Shown piece after piece: positions 10,516-19,916 of a DNA stretch of 64,000 nucleotides. The translations under genes and the position numbers were made by a program. The DNA comes from Tremella fuciformis (Eukaryota; Basidiomycota; Tremellomycetes; Tremellales; Tremellaceae). Numbering within the stretch: the first letter of the stretch is position 1; every line of letters starts with the position of its first letter. The notes beneath the pieces were generated by a model. The model worked only from the letters and a program-made list of their open reading frames with translations. It was not told the origin of the DNA and did no database searches. The DNA is taken from contig CP136495.1 in the NCBI GenBank assembly GCA_032768795.1, positions 1,428,501-1,492,500 on the forward strand. Reading direction: 5' to 3'.

Positions 10516-11256
10516 ACCTGCTGGGACATACATATTACCGTCTTTCCTGTTGTCCTTGTGATTCTCAAGTCCCAGCTTCGTACTGCACATGCACCTCACG
10601 GTTCCGAATCAGCGCCTCGACGACGTCCTCCTGCTGTCCTTCTTTCGATTGCTCTTCTCGCCCCCACACAGGCGTTTGCAGACAGAGGGCTCAGGGCTGG
10701 AGGCGGGGGCGGACCGTAATTCTGTGGAGTGCAGAGGTCATTAGAGCGCATCGCTATGAGCAGTGTGAGACAAGCCAAGTACTTTGAAGCCAGACTCCAA
10801 AGCCCAGTGGTAGAAAGCGGGTCTGCGACAGCCCGTCATCCCAGAGCCTGGTAAGAATGGAGACAGTATCGCAGAAGGCCCTGTTATCCTCTTACACTTG
10901 CACACATCGGCCCGTGGACCGCTACGACAAAGAGAGGGGAGAATCATGTCTCATTGGCGGCGGAGCCCATGGGGCTTTGGAGAAAAAGCCGCCACGTTCG
11001 CTAGAGGAAGGCAGTTTCTCACAGTATGCGCACATCCTGATACACAAACTGCAGCTGGAGAAGGAAAGCGCCTTCACCCAACCCTCTCACTGATTCTGAA
11101 GCTCCATAGAGCTACGAGACAAAGGGCAGCGGTTGCGCGAGTCAGCCCTTTCTTCTAGCAGGTGTATGCTTCGTTTCAGTTTGCCACAGGGTTTTCCCAT
11201 ACAGGCAATCTTCCGCATACTTTGATCAGACTTTCCCAAAACAGCTACAGTTCTCT
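10516..11256. other. Duplicated 3' flank of A2 and promoter of A3
   Basis: Contains the copies of the A1 3'-flank segments noted at 6369-8316 and, at about 11115-11165, the promoter-like block shared with A1 and A2 (ctacgagacaaagggcag.., cctttcttctagcagg). Only short frames are open. No independent gene is supported. Confidence 0.45.
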
Positions 11257-11901
11257 ATGTCCGGGTCTGATACAGTGCCCAACTCCACGCTCGCTTCTGG
11301 CTTCAAAGGCAAAGCGAAGCGATTCTTGTCATCTCTGGTACCTTCTAGCTCCGTGGATAGCACCCAATCCTCGCAACAGGGGATCCCCACAACGTGTGAT
11401 CACAGTTCACCCTGGAGATACTACGACTCCCAATGCGGCAGTGTACGCGATGAATGCGAGCCATGGAAGGGACCCAATCGCATCGTATCGCACTTTAGTA
11501 AGGGAGACATTGAACGCTTTCGAGAGATGGGGCTCAGCATTCTCCACCTCTCTTTTGCCGCCGCACGGCTTGCCCGACGTGATGTCGAACTTGTGCTCGG
11601 CCATGATGATGAGCTCACCATCGTGAGCGATCATCCCGAATATGATCCCACGGACAGTCAGTTCTATCTCGAGCTGTCATTCAAGGCTTTGAAAGCACTG
11701 AAGGACGACCAGAACGGACACTTGCTCTGGCTTCAAGATTGGTGCAAGAAGATAGCGACCACCGCGGCCGGAACGCAGCAGGCGACGACAGAAACCAAAG
11801 TACCTTTGGAGAAGTTGCGGTCGACTTTGGAAGCGCTTCCCTCCCAGGCGGATATCGTGGAAGCTCTGCGCCAAAAAAAGGCTCGGACTTCTTCGGGATA
11901 G
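11257..11901 (+). CDS. Family A protein A3 (unknown function)
   Basis: Intronless, 214 residues. I do not recognise the family. It begins MSGSDTV, then GFKGKAKRFLSSLV (the basic block shared with A1), a Ser/Thr/Gln-rich linker, SPWRYY, C-x-PWKGPNRI, HFSKGDIERF, a Leu/Ala-rich helix LHLSFAAARL, a beta-like VELVLGHDDELTIVS, and the C-terminal LRSTLEALPSQADIVEAL. Compared with A1 the residues kept are mainly Trp, Pro, Cys and the helix hydrophobics, which suggests a folded domain under selection with fast-changing surfaces. No membrane segment. It lies directly between the broken copy A2 and a decayed zinc-finger gene. Confidence 0.65.
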   Translation: MSGSDTVPNSTLASGFKGKAKRFLSSLVPSSSVDSTQSSQQGIPTTCDHSSPWRYYDSQCGSVRDECEPWKGPNRIVSHFSKGDIERFREMGLSILHLSFAAARLARRDVELVLGHDDELTIVSDHPEYDPTDSQFYLELSFKALKALKDDQNGHLLWLQDWCKKIATTAAGTQQATTETKVPLEKLRSTLEALPSQADIVEALRQKKARTSSG

Positions 11902-12239
11902 CGGGTGGGAGGCTGCACCGTCCCACGTTGTCAGGACATTTGTGTCATGTACAGTACATTCCGTCATTTCTGGCTCCGTGCGTCGAAAGAACAGGAATCT
12001 GATCGAATTGTCCCTGGCACACGTGAAGCTTGGGCAGACTGCTTCCGACACGTCCGATCCCCTTTCGACGACGTTGACCGACTCGTTGGTCGGACGGCCC
12101 GATGTTCTTCCAAGAGCATCTTATGGTCGGCTTCTGGCGAGCGATCTCGTCGCTGCTTCTCTTGCGTCTGCGCGTCAGCCTCACGTGCTGCTCCGAACCT
12201 TTCTCCTTACTGTGATTCTCCCCAAGACCTCGTCCTACA
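11902..12239. other. Gap between A3 and zinc-finger pseudogene
   Basis: About 340 bases. Short frames only. Presumably the A3 terminator and the old promoter of the pseudogene; no specific signal seen. Confidence 0.4.
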
Positions 12240-14388
12240 ATGAGTGTCTCTCAAAGTGCAGGTTCTTGGTCAGGCCCCTCGTCAACTGGAGGCATCCGAT
12301 CCCGCAGCAACCCCTGACCTCGAATGCTACATCTGCGACGCAGCGATTCCTGGCGGTCCCAAGCAGAACAAACAGTTCAATAGTCATCTGAAGACCCACG
12401 CTCAGTGTGGGATGTGGCATGCCCCTTGGCCGGATAAGGATATCTACTGCGAGTTCAGCAACGAGTCAACGAAAATCGGGAACGCTGACAATCAGATGTC
12501 CTGGGTCGCGTATCAAGAGATGATCGAGACGTTTTCGAGGGTCCATTCTGCCATAGACACGACCAAAGCCAACGCAACTTCCTGCGTCATCTTCGCGATG
12601 GATCCGACGCGTCTCCGACTAAACACCGCCCTCAGTCCTTGCCCGAAGGCTGGCCACATCTCCTCGTTGAGCGGAAGGCCCGGGTTTGGCGATGCCAAGT
12701 TCCTGGCCACGAGCGATTCACCTTTGACAAGCTCGGACCACAACACAGCCACGCATCATCCCTGTCCCCTTCGCGTTCCAGCCGGCTTGCCGGATTACAT
12801 GTCCGATGGCTTGTCCGAAGGAATTCGGAAATTCGGCTCGTCCCAGCGGCATGTGATCAACACCAGGCCCTCGAATCGAAGGTACGGCTAGCCAAAGCGA
12901 CCGGGTCACCTCGTCCCGACTTTCCGACCCCCCTCGCACCTTACGACTCTAGCAAGTGGGTCGTCACAGAGGCCTCGCGACAGAGGCCTCGCGGCTTGGC
13001 GTCGATGACCAGACCCTCGACGCGCACGCATTCATAGCCGATCTCGAAAGCAAAGCGCGCCGGCTGGTTCTGGAACACGGTCGCTTCTTCACCGACCCAT
13101 CATTCCGGCCCCTTGCGTTTCAGGCTGGGCTGCTTGAGAGCGGTCGACGCGAAGTGGTCACTTATCAAGAGCGCTGCCTGGATACCGCGGCAACGGACAT
13201 GGGCCTTACACGAGGATTCGTGCGATGCCTTCTCTATCTGGATGCGTCTGAGCGCCACGTCGGGCACGGCAACGACGCGTTCGCCCTTCTGTCAGCCGTG
13301 TCGCCGAACGCTTCGCAGCATGGGATCCTGATGGGTCGTTTCGAGGCCTTTTCGGCGCTTTTTCCCCCCATGCGCGAGGACGATCCGGATGACAGAATTC
13401 TGCGTGACAAATTCTGCGCGGGTACTCGGCAGGAGCTCGATGCAGTCCGCATCGCGGCCATCTTTCACGTCATGTGTCGAGCCCTCGATGCCTCTACTCA
13501 ATAGTTGCACGACGTCCTTGTCCGGCTGAGCTTCCATGCCGCTGACACCCGCATTTCCCTCTTCCGCATCCTCGCAGCGGACAGACTAGGCCGTGCTGAT
13601 TTGCTGGTGTACGCTCGCTCATCGATCCCGCTCTTCCGTCGATTCGTCACGGGAATCTTGAGCGGGGCGCTGCCGGAATTCCCTCCAGCTGTCGACAGCT
13701 TGATTCGCTTCGGCAGGGACCCCGACGCTGTCGACGCCCTGTGCGAGGCCGTATGGCGAACCCTACAGGCGATGCATCCACCGCTTGCTTGCACATCGTT
13801 CGACTACCTCAAGCCCTGACGGCTGAGGCTAGTTGCCACCACGCTTCGCGCGCGCTTATCGCCCGCAGAAACATGGCTCATCGCCACTCGGCGGCAAATG
13901 TGGCGGCGCGTGAAATTATCGCGGCATACGAGGCCGTGCGCGGTGTCAGCCTCACGTCAATGCCTCGCCTCCAATTCCGCGACCGGGCAGAATGCTGGGC
14001 TGATCGCATTTTGCTGCTATTGGGTAGCCGTGATGGAGTAGCACCGGACAGATTCTGGGACGACTTTGCCATGGACGCCTTGGCAGCAAGCATCGCCGCC
14101 AACGGATGGCGTGCAACAAACGAACACGTTGTCGCCGTGAATGGCCTCGGTGCCGAGCAGGCCAAGACTCACTCGGCCGTTCTCAGCAAGGCTCGAGGAG
14201 ATGTTGCCCTCCTATCGCTATGGATCATTGGTCTGGAGTTGGAGGTGCCAGCGGTAGACGTCGAGGATGAGCAGGAGCATACCGCCGAAGAACCGCATCT
14301 ACAGGTCCAGATGGAGTCTGACGCACGGGTCCAAGCAGGTATGCAGGTGAGCGCCGGTCCCTCTGTGCAGAATGTGTTTTACCTGTAA
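12240..14388 (+). pseudogene. Decayed gene with C2H2-like zinc finger
   Basis: Long open segments run head to tail on one strand but in changing frames, so this is one former gene of about 700 codons. The first informative segment holds ECYICDAAIP and then HLKTH, a C-x2-C..H-x3-H pattern. One break is explained exactly: the 14 bases acagaggcctcgcg are present twice in a row at 12966-12993, and removing one copy joins KWVVTEAS to RLGVDDQTL in one frame. A TAG at 13502-13504 interrupts a segment that otherwise continues in frame. Other frame changes fall near 12290, 12600-12640 and 13820. Some of these could be missed introns, but the duplication and the TAG cannot. Parent function unknown. The long frames still open between lesions mean the decay is recent. 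Confidence 0.65.
12966..12993 (+). repeat. 14-bp direct tandem duplication
   Basis: Two perfect copies of acagaggcctcgcg, 12966-12979 and 12980-12993. The length is not a multiple of three, so it shifts the reading frame of the surrounding gene. With a single copy the frame is continuous. Confidence 0.95.
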
Positions 14389-15360
14389 AGATACTCTCTT
14401 CCCGACTTCGAGGGATTGGCGTTCAGGATCAGGAGATGCCCACGGTGGCCTCGGTAAGCCAAGCAACCAGCGCCTAGAAGTATTGATTTCAGATCCCAGC
14501 TTTAAGAGATGTCAGTGATCTCTTTCGAACGCACGGTGGGTGCCAATACCCCCAACAGGTGTTAAGGCAGGCTATGTTGGATGCATAGTTGGGTACTGCC
14601 GCGGTGATATAGTTAGGCAAGTGGTAAATCACCCGAGTACAGTAAGCGCATGCAATAACATACGCATCGCGTTAGGTGCACGGGCCGCCACTTATGTCTC
14701 CTCTGTACCGCACTCTTCCATTCAGATTGACATCTCTCTTTCGTTAATATTTCACAGCAAGCGCATCCAAGAGCTCGACATCACAGCAGAAGAATGGGAA
14801 GCCCTTCAGGTCAATCCTAGCAGGAAGGGTTCTCCATGCGAGCTGACATGTGAGGCCTTGAGCGACCAAGAGGCCAAACTAGTGATCGACGGGCTGGCGA
14901 GATTGGCGCTTGTAGGCATCCTCTTCCTCTCCGAGCTCGGGGACATGCATGTTGCTCACGTACAGTCAGTTGTTGATCCCTACACCCCCCTTCTATCGCT
15001 CGTCGACCAGTGCTGTGTCCCCCAAGCCCCCCCGAAGCCAGCATTCGCATTGAGGAGCGTCCCTCTGGGATCCTCCGTGAATTATCACAGTTTCAGCGTC
15101 ACTTCCGCGACCCATGCAGGTTTTCTCACGGGGTCATGCAGTGTTCCATTCCCCGACCTTCGCTCCCACACACCCTTGGTCACACGATCCGCACTGACCA
15201 AACGGCGCCTCGACCGAAGACCAGTCAGTCCATCATGAAACGGAAGTCCAAATCGATCGCCCTACATCAGTAGCTTCTGGCAGTAGTGGTCGATCAATCT
15301 CGTTCAACTGGATTGCTTCATCTCGCCCAAGCTGTCCAACGAGTCATTACACTCAACATG
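14389..15360 (+). other. Open fragment of unknown identity before B2
   Basis: An open frame covers 14540-15238, and a second in another frame covers 15010-15273. The middle part, after a likely acceptor (tttcacag at about 14757), reads IQELDITAEEWEALQ and later LVIDGLARLALVGIL, which looks coding. A GT (gtacagtcag, about 14961) to AG (gtcgaccag, about 15010) splice could lead into IRIEERPSGILRELSQFQ. I cannot find a convincing start or stop, and I do not recognise the product. It may be the remains of another gene, or of the pseudogene upstream. Confidence 0.3.
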
Positions 15361-15985
15361 GAAACCACTCAAGGGAAGTCTAGCACTGTTAATGTTGCTG
15401 AGGATTATGAGCATCGCGAGGTGTCTCAGTACACGGCCAATGACGAGCGAAGAGCATCGGAATTCGGCACAGGTGAATGCCTCACTCATACGCGAAGACG
15501 CACACTCTGCTTTGTGCTCGGCCTCAGCTTTGAGCTGACAGGCAGTGACGGTCCAGGTACAGCAGAGTCGTCGTATGCTAGAGACCATCAATGCGCTCCA
15601 GAGCTTGCAGAAAATATGCGAGACAGAGCAGTGGAGACAACGCAGGAATAGCGTTGGCCAGCAATTCGCAGAACTGGGCACGGCCCTCTCGGTACACGAG
15701 CAGCAATGGACGGCCGCTACACTTTCACTCCAGTACGAGACTCTAATCGCAGAAACGCTGGAATTTGTGAAGAGCGACGAAATGAAGATGGCGTCTCTGA
15801 AGAAGCAGAAAACCAAGTGCGAAGTCTGGCCACCGAAGGAGCTTTTGCATTGGGACAAGATATTCACGACACACAAGGATCTGGAGTCTTTGATGCAAGC
15901 CGATGGTGCTGTTAGGCCGTCGAACTCATCAGGATCCAAGGATGTTTCTCGGGATTTTTCATACGGCATTTGCTGCCCGATGTAG
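15361..15985 (+). CDS. Family B protein B2, coiled coil plus WPP motif
   Basis: Two exons (15361-15472, 15546-15985; phase-1 intron of 73 nt ending ctgacaggcag) give 183 residues. The short first exon is polar and probably disordered. The second exon opens with VQVQQSRRMLETINAL, a coiled coil comparable to B3's IQESLRIAETLRSV, followed by an invariant Trp (EQQWTAA), then CEVWPPKELL and DKIFTTHKDLESL. This matches the family B order of coiled coil, Trp, WP motif and an I-F/I-x-T..DL segment. The intron sits at the same place and phase as in B1. The protein ends in CCPM. Function unknown; no targeting signal seen. Confidence 0.6.
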
Positions 15986-16232
15986 AATGATAGGCGCTGG
16001 GGCATGCCAGCAAAGCCAAATGGAGGCTTCAGCAGAAAGATTAAAACAGGTTGAGGTCCCGAAGGGATCGTGTTTCCCTTAATAAAGTTGGCGTTCTATG
16101 TCAGTCAGATGTAGCCTGCCAGGGAGCAGACTCGACCAGCTCTTTTTCAAGGTTATCCCCACAATCCTACCCGCTGTTTAATGACTATTCTTGAAGTATC
16201 CCCGCAGCAGATCCAGCGCCACAAGCTTTCTT
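15986..16232. other. B2-B3 spacer
   Basis: A 247-base gap. It must hold the B2 terminator and the B3 promoter. A first ATG at 16182 is in another frame and is followed by a different short frame, so the B3 start was set at 16233. Confidence 0.4.
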
Positions 16233-17221
16233 ATGGGTCGGGTCGAAACCTCTCAAGAGCCTTCCTCGATGAACCCGGTGATGCAAGAAATCTTCGGAGA
16301 ACTCGTTACCCGTATCAGCACAACATGGGAAAACTCCTCGAAAGCTGCCACATCAGTGCATTCAGTCCGTGCGGACCGGGGATTGTTCCGACCGTGGGAA
16401 TGGGTTTCGACATGTCCCAACGTCACACGGGCCCACGTCGGGGGACTGAGGGATCAATCACTGTTCTCCCGACATGCTGATGAGATGCTTCGAAAGGCCG
16501 GACTCATGGGGGACATGCGCAATTGGTTTACAAAAGCTCCTTCGATCACCTTGACCATTTGCAGCCTCACTCCCAATATGCATGACAGCGGTTCGGACCC
16601 CGAGACGAGATACGACGAACAACTGCGGACCCAGGCGGCCGAATGGGAAGCGGCCATCTCAACAGCAGATCCGGGTTAGTAAATGAGCACGCCTCGCGCC
16701 TTCAGGACACGGTCCGGGCGCTGGAAAGAGATCCCGTTGGGTTGGGTGTCCACTAACAGCTAGAGAACTTGAGGATTCAGGAGTCCCTTCGTATTGCGGA
16801 AACATTGCGCTCGGTTAAGATATTAACCTTGAAGTATTCCCAGAAAACGCAACTTCGGGTGGGGATAGAGCAGGAGCATGCGGCCGAAATACTCGAAATA
16901 CTTGCATGCCTGAGCAGGGGATGGGAAAGCTACCGTTGGCTCACAGAGGCGAGACCATTGTCCGTCTACACACTGCAGGACGCAAAGAGATGGAGCGAAG
17001 CCATGTTTCGCGATGCTGCGGATTTTCAACCAGAAGAAGGGTGGCCTTCCGATCAGAAGGAGGATTGGCATGTCATTGAAACCAGTCCAGATGATCTACA
17101 AGATATGGTCAGTTGATCGCGTCACTACCCCGGCAGTGTTTGAAACAGCACTGACATGTCGAAGGTCGACACGATCGAGACTGCCACAGAACAACATGCC
17201 GCGACCTCCTCGCAAATGTAG
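16233..17221 (+). CDS. Protein B3, apparent family A / family B fusion
   Basis: Three exons (16233-16674, 16764-17107, 17165-17221) splice in frame to 280 residues. Exons 2 and 3 are family B: a coiled coil (LRIQESLRIAETLRSV), an invariant Trp (RGWESYRW), then EEGWPSDQKEDWHVI and TSPDDLQDM. The intron before exon 2 is phase 1, as in B1 and B2. Instead of the short polar tail found in those, exon 1 encodes 147 residues with FRPWEW, LFSRHADEMLRKAGL and PSITLTIC, which follow the family A order (PW-aromatic, FS..D, helix, x-x-TLT strand). I read this as exon 1 of an A-type gene spliced to a B-type body. The A resemblance is weaker than the B resemblance. Function unknown. Confidence 0.5.
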
Positions 17222-17686
17222 CCTGCTCTGCACAAAGCTGATCCCCTACCCGTCGTCGCGAAGCACACACTAGATTCATCGGCAGCTCAGCCGGGATGAG
17301 CGACCTTCAGGCCGCAGATGTATAAGCATTTGAGAAGGTCCGAGTCTCATTTATGTAGTGTCTTGCATTGCATTGCCACGCGATGCGAGCACTGACGTGC
17401 GCCTACCGCCTTTCAATCTGCATCGCCACTTCCCTCGCTTCGCAACTTACGACAAATACCTCGCATACGAGCAGAAAGGACTCTCGCACCCCTTTCTTCC
17501 GTCTCAGAGGTGGAGCAGCAAGGGACTGTCTAGACCTCCTGCCCCCGAGGGCGTTTATGTTTCTTCTTGAACATTTGCCACCTTCTGCCGCTCATCGTAA
17601 GTTTCTTCATCAGCTTGCCTTACAACGGGGTCAAGCACGAAACGCCCACCCGAAATCCGACATATACTGTACCAGAGTTGCATATA
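17222..17686. other. B3-A4 spacer
   Basis: About 465 bases. Frames at 17358-17712 are open but overlap each other and have no family resemblance. Pyrimidine-rich blocks (cccctttcttccgtctcag near 17490) resemble the promoter block of A1 and A3. Confidence 0.4.
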
Positions 17687-18337
17687 ATGTCCGGGGAGGA
17701 CCACGCCTCTGACGACTCCCAAGCCAGGGTAGTATTGTCTTTGTCAGATACTTCTCCTGTCGATTTCGGAGATTGCGATACTTCCATCCGACCAAAGCCC
17801 ACGTCATCGGCTGCAAACTGTGAGCAGACAGCGTATGCGATACCGATACCGCTTGAATGCCCGCGCTTCTGGTCAGACCTTCGAGACCTATCGCTCAGAG
17901 GAGCAGACCTCTGTGGTAGCCTAATCGCTATCAAGGCAGTACACAAAGAGTCGAGAACTAGAAATAACTTTCAGGAGATTGCGGTCCAGGCGGAGACCAT
18001 GTCTCGCAACGGCGTAACACTCAGATCGGTCGAGGGCCGGATCCGTATAGCATCTTCGGTGAACATGGAAGCACTGACTTTGGAAACTCTCGGGAACTCC
18101 AACGCAGTCCTATGGCGGTACTGCGAGCACATGACCAACGAAGAACTTCCCAAAGCTGAAGCCAAAGCAGACAAATGGAGCCAAGGCGCAGACAAATCTG
18201 TCCGGCACAAGGAACGAGTTACACTGCAAAATGAGCTCATCACCGTAATGAAGGCAATCCCCGCTCGATCGCAAATGGTCACCTGGCTGGAGAGTCAGAC
18301 TGCCGCTTCGAAGGCTTCCCAGCTTTCAGAGAGCTAA
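17687..18337 (+). CDS. Family A-like protein A4 (unknown function)
   Basis: Intronless, 216 residues, start chosen at ATG 17687 because the other members also begin MS. It and A5 form a divergent subgroup: IPLECPRFWSDLRDL here against ISLDCPQTWEDVRAA in A5, followed by a predicted helical region, a strand-like GVTLRSVEGRIRIAS, and the C-terminal LQNELITVMKAIPARSQMVTWL, which matches the terminal L-x-x-[LI]P-x6-L pattern of A1 and A3. Membership in family A rests on order and length more than on identity. No membrane segment or signal peptide. Confidence 0.5.
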   Translation: MSGEDHASDDSQARVVLSLSDTSPVDFGDCDTSIRPKPTSSAANCEQTAYAIPIPLECPRFWSDLRDLSLRGADLCGSLIAIKAVHKESRTRNNFQEIAVQAETMSRNGVTLRSVEGRIRIASSVNMEALTLETLGNSNAVLWRYCEHMTNEELPKAEAKADKWSQGADKSVRHKERVTLQNELITVMKAIPARSQMVTWLESQTAASKASQLSES

Positions 18338-18909
18338 TTGTTTGACGCCTGCATTCAAGGAACCGGTGAGTTGTCGTCCTCTACGGCACAAACGCATGCA
18401 ACCGATTTCTTAGGCTTTGTCCAGGTTGTAGTGGTAGCTTGTCCATAAAGTACGCTATATACATCAATCCATGAAGGTCATGTATCTCGCATCGCATCTA
18501 TCTTGGTAGCAGCATATGGTGTCAGTAGCGAAGTCGTCCATATCACGGCGCTGATTCTTGATACTGCACAGTACTGTACAGTATATCACCGCCTCAAAGG
18601 TCTCGCAGCAAGAGCAAGAATGCAAGTTTTTCTAGGCCACCTATGCGAGATGTAAGAGATGAGCAGCGCCGGCGACTACTTGCTGTCCTTTGGACCAAGT
18701 CAGAGCTGTAGGACAAAGGCGAGCGAAGGCGCAAGACAATCCTTTCTCCGTAAAGAACCTGAGTGGCGATGCTGCTGACTCAAGGTTTTTTCCTTCACTT
18801 CTACTACTTCGCTTTGTCTCTAAGCACCACTAAGAGGCGCTAGTCCTAATTCAGAAACGACCAACTAAGTGGTACCGTACCTGATCAGCTTGATACATCA
18901 GAGCACACG
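18338..18909. other. A4-A5 spacer
   Basis: About 570 bases with no open frame of note and no recognisable element apart from AT-richer stretches. Presumably the A4 terminator and A5 promoter. Confidence 0.45.
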
Positions 18910-19618
18910 ATGTCAAACCGGGGGGGGGGGGGAAAGCTGCACTGACGCGAATCACAGAGACCCTGAAATCTTTCACGAAGTCAAGCTCTGTGGGCCCAGC
19001 TGCGACGAGCGACAACACTTCAGCTGAAGTGTCGCACAGCCAAGACCCGACCTCTTCATCCCAGGAGACGCCGACTCAGTGTCCCATCTCACTAGATTGT
19101 CCTCAGACGTGGGAAGATGTCAGAGCTGCAGCAGATGAAGCCCTTATAGCTTGCGACCATCTGTTTGAGGTGAAAAATTTAAAAGTAAGCTTGTGTCAAT
19201 CTACCCCAATCTGTACTTGATCCGGACTCGCGCGGAGCAGCTGTACAACGCCGGGGCGATGATCAGCAGTGATGAAACTGAACACACATACGTTTCATAC
19301 TCGCGCCTCACATCAAACGAGACGCTTCGCATCCCCAACGAGCTTGTGTGGAGCGTATGTAGCAAACTCCGCGAGGAGCTGCCACGGATAAGGGAGACCG
19401 ACGAAAAACTTCGAGGGGGGTCTATCCGAGGCGCGAGGAGCAGCGACGCCGCTGACCTTTCAACGCTTCTGAGTATGGTAGAGCGCCTGCCCCTCGAGGC
19501 CGACATGATCAAACACCTCCGAGAGCTCAACGCACGGACTCTTCCACCCTCATACGGTGAGGCCACAGCTTCGGACAATGTTTCACATTACGAAGACCAG
19601 TCACTGGACGACAGCTGA
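18910..19618 (+). pseudogene. Family A-like gene A5, frame set by a 13-G tract
   Basis: Two exons: 18910 to about 19182, then from about 19232 or 19235 to 19618 (intron gtaagc..gag or ..cag). The body is open and resembles A4: QCPISLDCPQTWEDVR, then YNAGAMISSDET, then LSMVERLPLEADMIKHL. The only plausible start, ATG at 18910 (MSNR), is followed by 13 G residues (18920-18932). With 13 G the frame ends after 11 codons. With 11 or 14 G it would run straight into KAALTRITETLKSF and the whole gene. No other in-frame ATG exists downstream of the preceding stop at 18888. The gene is therefore either switched off by slippage in this copy or affected by a homopolymer miscount in the assembly. Function unknown. 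Confidence 0.55.
18920..18932 (+). repeat. Homopolymer of 13 G
   Basis: Uninterrupted run of 13 G directly after the fourth codon of A5. Tracts of this length are prone to replication slippage and to sequencing error. Confidence 0.95.
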
Positions 19619-19916
19619 GCTTATAAGTCTTTTGGTCATGCGACTGCAGGCCGAAGACGGCAGTTCATGCTGCCTTCTCGACTTTGTGCAGAATGTAACT
19701 GAATGCAAACGTCGCTCTTTACGCAGTGATGGCCCGTGCTTTAGAATTGTACATACTAATTGTACTGTATGTTATCATCACTCGGGAAGCGACGTGTCTC
19801 AGCATCACCGTCGAAGCCCCTGCTTTCTGAGCGCAAGCGAGACTGTCATGCACGAGAACATAGCGCAAGACCGATGTATACATCTCTTATGAGATTTCTG
19901 GTCCCTCTACTCTTCG
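19619..19916. other. Convergent gap A5 / eIF3d
   Basis: About 300 bases between two convergent 3' ends; marks the boundary between region I and the conserved core block. Nothing specific seen. Confidence 0.45.
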
